The notes under the pieces: generated by a model
Told to the model about the DNA's origin: nothing
Database searches by the model: none
The model's input: only the letters and a program-made list of their open reading frames with translations
NCBI GenBank assembly: GCA_900772565.1
Contig: CAAHET010000177.1
Span: forward strand, 1 to 13,229
Length of the DNA: 13,229 bases
Reading direction: 5' to 3'
Origin: an uncultured Faecalibacterium sp.
GTDB taxonomy: Bacteria; Bacillota; Clostridia; Oscillospirales; Ruminococcaceae
Program-made: the position numbers and the translations under genes
Shown: positions 7,683 through 12,701 of the stretch, piece after piece
How the letters are laid out: each line of letters begins with the position of its first letter
How positions within the stretch are numbered: position 1 is the stretch's first letter

Positions 7683-7711
7683 ATTATAGTACAGCACAGA
7701 AGAATTGTAAA
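7683..7711 (-). promoter_or_regulatory. Strong sigma-A promoter of the symporter gene
   Basis: On the minus strand TTTACA (7706-7711), a 17-bp spacer and a consensus TATAAT (7683-7688). The predicted start is near 7676, giving a short leader of about 36 nt. The promoter is divergent from the antitoxin-RNA promoter at 7753-7781, with about 40 bp between the two -35 boxes. Confidence 0.85.
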
Positions 7712-7752
7712 ATCTAAAATATTGATAGAAAGAATCGATAGAACGGGATGGC

Positions 7753-7781
7753 TTGACAAATCACATAGCTTCGATTATACT
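7753..7781 (+). promoter_or_regulatory. Consensus promoter for the small antisense RNA
   Basis: A perfect TTGACA (7753-7758), exactly 17 bp of spacer, then TATACT (7776-7781). It is the best -35/-10 pair in the window, yet no protein gene follows on the plus strand. The predicted start is near 7788. Confidence 0.85.
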
Positions 7782-7787
7782 ACAAAC

Positions 7788-7884
7788 AGAAGGGGCGCTG
7801 ACTGCAAGGGTCAGCTTTCCATCCCGCTAGTCAAAAAGATTGACCGCTCGAGTTGGGGAACTGTTAGGCGGTCAATCTTTTTTG
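7788..7884 (+). ncRNA. Putative type I antitoxin RNA (about 97 nt)
   Basis: Bounded by the promoter at 7753-7781 and the terminator ending near 7884. A 5' hairpin (GCTGAC 7797-7802 with GTCAGC 7810-7815) is followed by an unpaired stretch and then the long terminator stem. The last 52 nt or so are complementary to the 3' end of the convergent toxin mRNA, including the final codons and stop of the 45-residue toxin gene. This arrangement (short, strongly promoted RNA convergent with a hydrophobic-peptide gene over a shared terminator) is that of Fst/RNAII and TxpA/RatA-type modules. No expression evidence is available. The 5' boundary is predicted only from the promoter. Confidence 0.55.
7833..7883. 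terminator. Bidirectional terminator shared by toxin mRNA and antisense RNA
   Basis: A 15-bp perfect stem (7833-7847 with 7868-7882) around a 20-nt loop that holds a small inner stem (AGTT 7851-7854 with AACT 7859-7862). T runs occur on both sides: six T at 7878-7883 on the plus strand and five T on the minus strand (7833-7837). The toxin stop codon (7872-7874) is inside the stem. Confidence 0.85.
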
Positions 7885-8009
7885 TTATCATCGTTTTTCA
7901 TCTGGGAAAACTTTGCCATGACCTCAAAGGTCAAATGGATCACATCCACGATCAAACTCAGCAATGCGAGAATGAACGTGAGAAGTGCGAGAGTCTCCAA
8001 CAGAGTCAT
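7872..8009 (-). CDS. Putative holin-like toxin peptide (type I TA)
   Basis: A 45-residue peptide starting at ATG 8009, with GGGAGG (8018-8023) 8 nt upstream. It begins MTLLETLALLTFILALLSLI: a short polar start with Glu5, then one hydrophobic helix at about residues 3-28, then a polar tail ending KNDDNKKD. This matches the small putative holin-like toxin family of Firmicutes in length, the MTxxE start, the single helix and the charged tail. Such peptides insert in the host membrane and are kept silent by an antisense RNA. The predicted mRNA leader is about 145 nt long, as is common for structured type I toxin mRNAs. The 3' end overlaps the terminator and the convergent small RNA. Family membership is recognised by eye. 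A plain small membrane protein is the alternative. Confidence 0.72.
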   Translation of the reverse strand: MTLLETLALLTFILALLSLIVDVIHLTFEVMAKFSQMKNDDNKKD

Positions 8010-8161
8010 TCGATATCCCTCCCTTCGCCTTCAAGGCTCCGGGCAGGGCACTTCAAAAAAGTTTCTTCCCGGAACCTCTGCTTGTTCTATGTAAAAATAG
8101 AAAAACAGCGACGCGGGATAGAAAGCATGACCACCAATTTTGCAATCAGCGCCTTATTGTT

Positions 8162-8190
8162 ATTTTAACATAATCTTTTATAGATTACAA
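8162..8190 (-). promoter_or_regulatory. Promoter for the toxin mRNA with embedded dyad
   Basis: On the minus strand TTGTAA (8185-8190), a 17-bp spacer and TAAAAT (8162-8167), with TG one base upstream of the -10 (extended -10). A perfect dyad, TAATCT (8171-8176) and AGATTA (8182-8187), occupies the spacer and part of the -35. This is a plausible operator or accessory structure. The predicted start is near 8155. Confidence 0.6.
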
Positions 8191-8193
8191 CAT

Positions 8194-8220
8194 AAAAGCC
8201 GCCCGGTTATGCCGGGCGGC
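8194..8220 (-). terminator. Terminator of thiC
   Basis: A 9-bp GC-rich perfect stem (8198-8206 with 8212-8220) with a 5-nt loop, followed on the minus strand by TTTTATGTTG. It is placed 34 bp after the thiC stop. The toxin promoter starts only a few bases further on. Confidence 0.85.
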
Positions 8221-8253
8221 GGAGGAAGAAGCGCCTTTCAGCGCGGGAAAAGC

Positions 8254-9564
8254 TTACAGAATATCGATGTATTCACCGGCCAGCGCCTTGTTCATGCTGC
8301 GCACGGCGCAGAACTTGCCGCACATGCTGCAGGTGTCGCTGTGGTCGTCCTCGGGCAGGCGGGCATCGCGGATGGCCTTGGCGGTCTCGGGGTCCAGCGC
8401 GCAGGCGAACTGTGCATCCCAGTCCAGTACGCGGCGGGCATCGCCCATCTTGTCGTCAATGTCCCGGGCGTGGGGGATGCCCTTGGCAATGTCGGCGGCG
8501 TGGGCGGCAATTTTGGAGGCCACGATGCCCTGCTTTACGTCCTCCACATTGGGCAGTGCCAGATGCTCGGCGGGGGTCACATAGCACAGGAAGGCCGCAC
8601 CGCTGGCGGCTGCCACTGCGCCGCCGATGGCAGCGGTGATGTGGTCGTAGCCGGGGGCGATATCGGTGACCAGAGGTCCCAGCACATAGAAGGGTGCACC
8701 CATGCAGATGCTCTTCTGCACCTCCATGTTGGCGGCGACCTGGTTCAGGGGCACATGGCCGGGGCCCTCCACCATTACCTGCACGTTGTGCGCCCATGCG
8801 CGCTTGGTCAGCTCGCCCAGACGCACCAGCTCTTCGATCTGGCACACGTCGGTGGCGTCAGCCAGACAGCCGGGACGGCAGGCGTCGCCCAGAGAGATGG
8901 TCACGTCATGCTCAGCGCAGATCTCGCAGATCTCGTCAAAGTGCTCGTAGAAGGGGTTCTCGTTGCCGGTCATGCTCATCCATGCAAACACCAGAGAGCC
9001 GCCGCGGCTTACGATGTTCATCTTGCGCTTGTGCTTGCGGATCTGCTCGATGGTCTTGCGGGTGATGCCGCAGTGCAGGGTGACAAAGTCCACGCCGTCC
9101 TCTGCGTGCAGGCGTACCACATCGATGAAGTCCTGTGCGGTCAGTTCTGCCAGATCGCGCTGGTAGTGGATGACCGAATCATACACCGGCACAGTGCCGA
9201 TCATCACCGGGCACTCGTGGGTCAGCTTCTGGCGGAAGGGCTGGGTGTTGCCGTGGCTGGACAGATCCATAATGGCTTCTGCGCCCATGTTCACGGCGCT
9301 CATCACCTTCTGCATCTCGATGTTGTAGTCCTTGCAGTCGCGGGAGACGCCAAGGTTCACGTTGATCTTGGTGCGCAGCATGGAGCCCACGCCCTCGGGG
9401 TTCAGGCACTTGTGGTGCTTGTTGGCGGGGATGGCTACCTTGCCCTCGGCGACCCACTGGCGGATCTCCTCGGTGGTGCGGTATTCCTTTTTGGCTACGA
9501 TCTCCATCTCCGGGGTAACGATGCCCTTGCGGGCGGCATCCATCTGGGTGGTATAAGTCTGCAT
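8254..9564 (-). CDS. thiC: Phosphomethylpyrimidine synthase ThiC
   Basis: A 436-residue cytoplasmic radical-SAM enzyme that rearranges aminoimidazole ribotide to HMP-phosphate, the pyrimidine half of thiamin. The start is the ATG at 9564 (MQTYTTQMDAARKGIVTPEM), with GGAGG (9575-9579) 10 nt upstream. The reading frame stays open to 9816, but that extension has no ribosome site and is not ThiC-like. Conserved blocks include NKHHKCLNPEGVG, NVNLGVSRDC, MDLSSHGN, VHPD-equivalent segments, SRGGSLV, GDACRPGC, VEGPGHVP and LGPLVTDIAPGYDHITAAIG. The C-terminal [4Fe-4S] motif is CSMCGKFC (Cys412, Cys415, Cys419), a CX2CX3C spacing one residue shorter than the proteobacterial CX2CX4C. I believe this shorter form is normal in the clostridial/archaeal-type ThiC. 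The length also fits the short ThiC class. It lies 446 bp downstream of thiE behind a structured leader and ends at a strong terminator. Confidence 0.96.
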   Translation of the reverse strand: MQTYTTQMDAARKGIVTPEMEIVAKKEYRTTEEIRQWVAEGKVAIPANKHHKCLNPEGVGSMLRTKINVNLGVSRDCKDYNIEMQKVMSAVNMGAEAIMDLSSHGNTQPFRQKLTHECPVMIGTVPVYDSVIHYQRDLAELTAQDFIDVVRLHAEDGVDFVTLHCGITRKTIEQIRKHKRKMNIVSRGGSLVFAWMSMTGNENPFYEHFDEICEICAEHDVTISLGDACRPGCLADATDVCQIEELVRLGELTKRAWAHNVQVMVEGPGHVPLNQVAANMEVQKSICMGAPFYVLGPLVTDIAPGYDHITAAIGGAVAAASGAAFLCYVTPAEHLALPNVEDVKQGIVASKIAAHAADIAKGIPHARDIDDKMGDARRVLDWDAQFACALDPETAKAIRDARLPEDDHSDTCSMCGKFCAVRSMNKALAGEYIDIL

Positions 9565-10010
9565 ACGCTGTGTTCCTCCAAATGACAGTTTATCTCTGAA
9601 CAGCAGGGTGCTGGTCATACATTGCTGAGGGGACGGACTACTGGTTGGGCGTTTCTCCGAGGACCGTCCGCTGGGGTGGGACCCTGCTGCCGCAGGCAGT
9701 AGGGCGGGCGATGGAATGGCTTGCAACAGCAACGACCGCCGCCAGTGGCGGAAACAGGAAGTTGCTGTTGGGGCAGCGGCCAGCAGGATGCGAGTGCTAC
9801 TCAAGGCACGAAGCATCCGCTGGGTGCCGCAACCCGAACTCGTGTCCGAGGAGAAAGCTCCCGGCCAGCAGACAGGTAGCCGTCATTCAGAAAAAACAGT
9901 ACGCTCTGGATGCCGGCACCTGCGCAAAATACGCTTTTCATGTTGGTTTTCTCCATGAATTTTGTAACGCGGCCCAAGGTGGTGCCCCCGGTTTGCCGCG
10001 GGATGATAGG
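9565..10010 (-). other. Structured intergenic leader upstream of thiC
   Basis: A 446-bp stretch between thiE and thiC with no recognisable protein gene. Minus-strand RNA from about 9830 to 9601 can form several strong structures. One is a long imperfect hairpin over 9776-9830 (stems of 5, 4, 6 and 4 bp with small bulges). Another is a 10-bp stem 9724-9733/9761-9770 enclosing CCGCC/GGCGG (9739-9743/9747-9751). A third is a 9-bp stem 9601-9609/9681-9689 enclosing GGACGG/CCGTCC (9631-9636/9664-9669). The 9681-9689 arm could instead join a local hairpin at 9682-9704. TPP-riboswitch hallmarks (CTGAGA, CTGAT plus GGATAATGCC) are absent. I found no clear promoter. The part at 9840-10010 is featureless apart from a weak ORF and a 6-bp stem (CGCGGC/GCCGCG) after thiE. 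Confidence 0.5.
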
Positions 10011-10649
10011 TTATTTTATGATCTGCTCCGAAAGGGCGCGCAGCTCCCGGCACTCGGCCTCGATGTCCTTTGCGGCAAAGATGGCGCTTACCAGCGCCAC
10101 GCCGTCTACGCCGGTGCCCTTGAGCTGCAGAATGTTCTCCTTATGGATGCCGCCAATGGCCACCACCGGCACATCCACGGCGTTGCAGATGTCCAGCAGG
10201 GTCTGCCGGGGCATCTCGCTCACGTCCGTCTTGGTGTGGGTGGCAAATACCGCGCCAACGCCCAGATAATCCGCGCCGTGCGCCACAGCGTCCAGCGCTT
10301 CCTGCACCGTGTGGGCAGAAACGCCGATCATCACGCCGTCGCCTACGCGCTGGCGCACCTGTGCAGCGGCCATATCGTCCTGCCCCACATGGATGCCCTC
10401 GGCGTGGCACTGCAAGGCCACCTCCACGTTATCGTTGATGAACAGCGGCACGCCGTACTGCTGGCACAGGGCGTGGATCTGGATGGCTTCCTGCAGAAAA
10501 TCTGCGTCGCCCAGCTGCTTTTCCCGCAGCTGCACGCAGGTGGCACCGCCCTTCAGGGCGCTTTCCACCTGCTGATACAGAGTCTGCTCGCCCACCCATG
10601 CGCGGTCGGTCACCGCGTACAGGAGCATGGTGTGTTTATCGCACTTCAT
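10011..10649 (-). CDS. thiE: Thiamine-phosphate synthase ThiE
   Basis: A 212-residue cytoplasmic TIM-barrel enzyme that condenses HMP-pyrophosphate with thiazole phosphate to give thiamin phosphate and pyrophosphate. Family motifs are QLREKQ (40-45, Arg42 and Lys44 for phosphate binding), FINDNVEVAL (70-79, Asn72 and Asp73), GIHVGQDD (85-92, Mg2+ site), GVSAHT (109-114), GAVFATHTKTD (132-142, matching the usual GPxFxTxTK phosphate loop with Ala for Pro), VVAIGGIHKENI (162-173) and VALVSAI (184-190). The start is the ATG at 10649. It overlaps the end of thiM by 14 bp, with an AAAGG site inside thiM, so the two are translationally coupled. The frame is complete and the length is normal. Confidence 0.95.
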   Translation of the reverse strand: MKCDKHTMLLYAVTDRAWVGEQTLYQQVESALKGGATCVQLREKQLGDADFLQEAIQIHALCQQYGVPLFINDNVEVALQCHAEGIHVGQDDMAAAQVRQRVGDGVMIGVSAHTVQEALDAVAHGADYLGVGAVFATHTKTDVSEMPRQTLLDICNAVDVPVVAIGGIHKENILQLKGTGVDGVALVSAIFAAKDIEAECRELRALSEQIIK

Positions 10650-11457
10650 AGTTTGCGCCTTTCTCCAGCTGTTCGGGGGTCATGTTGTAAATGGCATCAA
10701 TGATATAATTGCGGTAGGTAGCGTTGCCGTCCTGCGGGGTGAGCCGCCGGTGGGCAACCTCGCCCGCCAGACCCATGGCGCACACCGCCGCAGCGGCAGC
10801 CTCCAGCGGGTGGCCGGGGTTGGCGGTAACAAAGGCCGCCGTCAGGGCAGAAAGCTGACAGCCCGTGCCGGTGATGCTGCTCATCATGGCGTTGCCGTTG
10901 CGGATGCAGTAAGCTTTTTGTGCATCGGCTACGATGTCAATGGCGCCGGTAATGGCCACCACCGCACCGGTGCGGGCGGCAAAGGCCTTGGCAAAGGCCA
11001 CGGCGCTGTCCAGATTTTCCTCGGTCACCTTGTCGGCTACGTCTGCATCCACGCCCTTGGTGGTGCCTGCACCGGAGGCAAGGGTCTTGATCTCCGAGAT
11101 GTTGCCCCGGATCACTGTGAACTGCACCTCCCGCAGCAGGCGGAAGGCGGTGTCGGTGCGCAGACGGGAAGCGCCTGCACCCACCGGGTCCAGCACCACA
11201 GGGTGTCCCAGCTGATTGGCCTTTTTGCCCGCCAGCAGCATACTGGTGACGGTGCGGCTGTTCAGCGTGCCGATGTTGATATTCAGCCCGCCGCAGATGG
11301 CAGTGATCTCCTCCACCTCGGCGGCATCATCGGCCATGATGGGGGAGGCACCGCAGGCCAGCACCATATTGGCGCAGTCGTTCACGGTGACATAGTTGGT
11401 GATGTTGTGGATCAGCGGGCAGCGGCTGCGCAGGTTCTCAAAGGCAGTCTTGAGCAT
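10636..11457 (-). CDS. thiM: Hydroxyethylthiazole kinase ThiM
   Basis: A 273-residue cytoplasmic kinase that phosphorylates the salvaged thiazole alcohol (THZ) with ATP, feeding ThiE. The start is the ATG at 11457, because GGAGG (11466-11470) lies 8 nt upstream. A GTG three codons earlier overlaps that site. Motifs are HNITNYVTVND (17-27), GASPIMA (36-42), LNINIGTL (58-65), VVLDPVGAGAS (87-97), VIRGNISEI (115-123), AITGAIDIV (168-176) and the anion-hole GTGCQLSA (197-204) with catalytic Cys200. It follows thiW by 15 bp and overlaps thiE, forming a tight three-gene unit under the TPP riboswitch. Confidence 0.96.
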   Translation of the reverse strand: MLKTAFENLRSRCPLIHNITNYVTVNDCANMVLACGASPIMADDAAEVEEITAICGGLNINIGTLNSRTVTSMLLAGKKANQLGHPVVLDPVGAGASRLRTDTAFRLLREVQFTVIRGNISEIKTLASGAGTTKGVDADVADKVTEENLDSAVAFAKAFAARTGAVVAITGAIDIVADAQKAYCIRNGNAMMSSITGTGCQLSALTAAFVTANPGHPLEAAAAAVCAMGLAGEVAHRRLTPQDGNATYRNYIIDAIYNMTPEQLEKGANYEVR

Positions 11458-11472
11458 TTCGGGCACCTCCGG

Positions 11473-11988
11473 TCAGGAAAGGCTGCTCTGCATGGAGCGC
11501 AGAGCACCGGAGCGCTGCAGGCTGAACACCACAGCACCGGCAATCACCGCACCCACGGCGGTGGAGATAAGGAAGGGCACGATGTAGGCGTAGAAAGCGA
11601 TATCCGCAGCGCTCTTGCCCATCAGGAAGATGGCCACGGGCCATGCGCACAGGCCGCCCAGAATGCTGGTGCCGAACACCTCACCCACCACGGTGGCGAT
11701 CAGGTTTTTGGTCTTGTGGTATGCAAGGCCGCACAGCAGCGCACCGAACATACTGCCCGGGAAAGCCATCAGGCTGCCCAGACCCAGCAGGTTACGCAGC
11801 AGGGAAGCCACAAAGGCCACGCCTACACCCCACCAAGGCCCCAGCAGAACAGCGCACAGCACGTTGACCATGTGCTGCACCGGGGCGCACTTGCTGCCGA
11901 ACATGGGAAAGCTGAACACGCTGCCCACTACGCACAGGGCACAGAACATACCGGCGAGGGCAAGCTTTTTGACAGAGAGATTCTTCAT
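11473..11988 (-). CDS. thiW: ThiW, thiazole-precursor ECF transporter S component
   Basis: A 171-residue, very hydrophobic membrane protein with about five to six predicted helices. ThiW is the substrate-binding S component that, with the shared energy-coupling factor module (EcfA, EcfA', EcfT, encoded elsewhere), is thought to import the hydroxyethylthiazole precursor. Visible features are the basic N-terminus MKNLSVKKLALAGMF, PVQHMVNVL (36-44), LGPWWGVGVAFVASLLRN (49-66), FPGSMFGALLCG (76-87) and GEVFGTSILGG (102-112), typical of the ThiW family, whose usual length is about 160-175 residues. The start is the ATG at 11988, with AAGGAG (11999-12004) 10 nt upstream. In-frame codons up to 12153 lack a ribosome site. 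Its position with thiM supports thiazole salvage. Confidence 0.92.
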   Translation of the reverse strand: MKNLSVKKLALAGMFCALCVVGSVFSFPMFGSKCAPVQHMVNVLCAVLLGPWWGVGVAFVASLLRNLLGLGSLMAFPGSMFGALLCGLAYHKTKNLIATVVGEVFGTSILGGLCAWPVAIFLMGKSAADIAFYAYIVPFLISTAVGAVIAGAVVFSLQRSGALRSMQSSLS

Positions 11989-12210
11989 GATAAATTGGCT
12001 CCTTTTCAACCATCTGCGGCAGCGCAGGACGAACACCGGCGCTCCCGCAACAAAACAGCCCATGCCCGCCGCAAGGCGGGAACAGGTACGGAAGGTGCGG
12101 TCGAAACTTACTGGTTTCCTCTCACGCCGGAACACGGCTTCCCATCGCTGCATTCATCCAAGGCTCAGGGCGCTCCCCCTCAGCCGGCTGTGGAACCTCC
12201 GCAGAGGGAC
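11989..12210 (-). other. Leader between riboswitch terminator and thiW
   Basis: About 220 nt of untranslated leader after the riboswitch terminator. It holds short palindromes (CAGCCGGCTG at 12181-12190, and CCCGCC/GGCGGG with a GCAA loop at 12065-12080) but no gene or named element that I can recognise. Confidence 0.4.
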
Positions 12211-12245
12211 AAAAAAACAGGAGGAGCCCGGCGCGGCTCCTCCTG
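12211..12245 (-). terminator. Expression-platform terminator of the TPP riboswitch
   Basis: An 11-bp perfect GC-rich stem (12218-12228 with 12235-12245) and a 6-nt loop, followed on the minus strand by seven T (12211-12217). It lies about 20 nt after the aptamer and before thiW, so control by transcription termination in high TPP is expected. Confidence 0.9.
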
Positions 12246-12261
12246 CAAAAAATCATAAAGG

Positions 12262-12355
12262 GTATGACTTCCTACGGCGGCATTATCCGCATCAGGTAAA
12301 AGGGTCGAAGCTTGCTATACTTCCTCTCAGCCCGCTGCACGAGCTCCCCTGTGTT
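12262..12355 (-). promoter_or_regulatory. TPP riboswitch (THI element)
   Basis: On the minus strand the conserved aptamer parts appear in order: a 5' CAGGGGAGC, GGGCTGAGAGGAAG (with CTGAGAGG at 12323-12330 on the plus map), a variable P3a arm closing at GACCC, then ACCTGATGCGGATAATGCC (core at 12279-12295) and the closing GTAGGAAGT. The pyrimidine-sensing (CUGAGA) and pyrophosphate-sensing halves are intact. It precedes thiW-thiM-thiE. Confidence 0.96.
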
Positions 12356-12368
12356 TGATTGTGACTGT

Positions 12369-12397
12369 ATTCTACACCTCTTTTCCCAAAAATGCAA
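12369..12397 (-). promoter_or_regulatory. Promoter of the thiWME transcript
   Basis: On the minus strand TTGCAT (12392-12397), a 17-bp spacer and TAGAAT (12369-12374). The predicted start is near 12362, just upstream of the TPP aptamer. Confidence 0.75.
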
Positions 12398-12405
12398 GAG
12401 GGAAA

Positions 12406-12584
12406 ACCCCTTCAGGCGCTAATGCGCCAGCTCCCCCAAGGGGGAGCCTTTTGTGGTGGCGGCAAAGCTTTCGGCAGTGCTGAAAGCCGTCCCCTTGGAC
12501 AGACTCTCCCCGGTCGGGGAGAGATGTCGCGCAGCGACAGAGTGGGGAGCGGGTGGCATCGCCGCAGGCGATGACGGAAGGGGT
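12406..12584. repeat. Palindromic MITE-like intergenic repeat
   Basis: A 179-bp element with 8-bp perfect inverted ends (ACCCCTTC at 12406-12413, GAAGGGGT at 12577-12584). Inside is a series of small perfect hairpins: GGCGC/GCGCC (12415-12428), GCTCCCCC/GGGGGAGC (12430-12447), CTCTCCCC/GGGGAGAG (12504-12523), TGTCGC/GCGACA (12525-12539) and CATCGCC/GGCGATG (12557-12573). The last two both have a GCA loop. It has no coding capacity. Elements of this look are frequent between genes in Faecalibacterium-like genomes, from general recollection. Only one copy is in this window, so repetition itself is not shown here. Confidence 0.65.
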
Positions 12585-12603
12585 GTCTGTTACCGGAAAG
12601 AAG

Positions 12604-12656
12604 CCTTTCATTATAAACCAAAGCCGCCATGCAGAGTGCTGCGCGACGGCTTTGGT
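12604..12656 (-). terminator. Probable terminator of the GH94 gene
   Basis: A 10-bp perfect stem (12617-12626 with 12647-12656) and a 20-nt loop that can form a small inner GCA/TGC stem. On the minus strand it is followed by TTATAATG, a weak T tract. It lies about 40 bp after the GH94 stop codon. Efficiency is uncertain. Confidence 0.45.
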
Positions 12657-12674
12657 CACAGAAAGGAGAATAAT

Positions 12675-12701
12675 ATGAAAAAGCAGAGAAAGTCGGGTTA
12701 A
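12675..12701 (+). pseudogene. Eight-codon ORF stub with strong ribosome site
   Basis: AAAGGAG (12662-12668) lies 6 nt before an ATG that opens MKKQRKSG and then stops at TAA. The stop overlaps the stop codon of the convergent GH94 gene within GGGTTAACCC. The basic start looks like the N-terminus of a secreted or membrane protein. It may be the remnant of a gene cut off by a deletion, or a chance occurrence. No promoter is evident. Confidence 0.3.

Noticed and set aside
8127..8168. 13-codon plus-strand ORF (MTTNFAISALLLF) in the toxin leader region
   Set aside because: No ribosome site and no plus-strand promoter before it; it overlaps the toxin promoter.
7722..8168. 148-codon plus-strand ORF across the toxin-antitoxin locus
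   Set aside because: It runs through a promoter, two hairpins and the antisense of the toxin gene, and has no ribosome site.
9565..9816. N-terminal extension of ThiC in the open frame to 9816
   Set aside because: No ribosome site, low-complexity composition and no ThiC-like residues. The ATG at 9564 has GGAGG upstream and a typical ThiC N-terminus.
9801..9941. 46-codon minus-strand ORF upstream of thiC starting MKSVFCAG
   Set aside because: Only a weak GGAG site, no recognisable family, and its 3' end runs into the structured RNA region. It could be a leader peptide but is not supported enough to annotate.
9565..10010. Second TPP riboswitch in front of thiC
   Set aside because: Checked both strands for CTGAGA and the CTGAT plus GGATAATGCC block; neither is present.
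11989..12153. N-terminal extension of ThiW
   Set aside because: The upstream frame lacks a ribosome site and the Arg-rich sequence is not ThiW-like. The ATG at 11988 has AAGGAG upstream.
10627..12258. 543-codon plus-strand ORF
   Set aside because: It is antisense to thiE, thiM and thiW, has a composition typical of a GC-rich mirror frame (His/Gln/Ala-rich) and no ribosome site.
12406..12584. CRISPR array
   Set aside because: The hairpins differ in sequence and length and are not separated by regular spacers.
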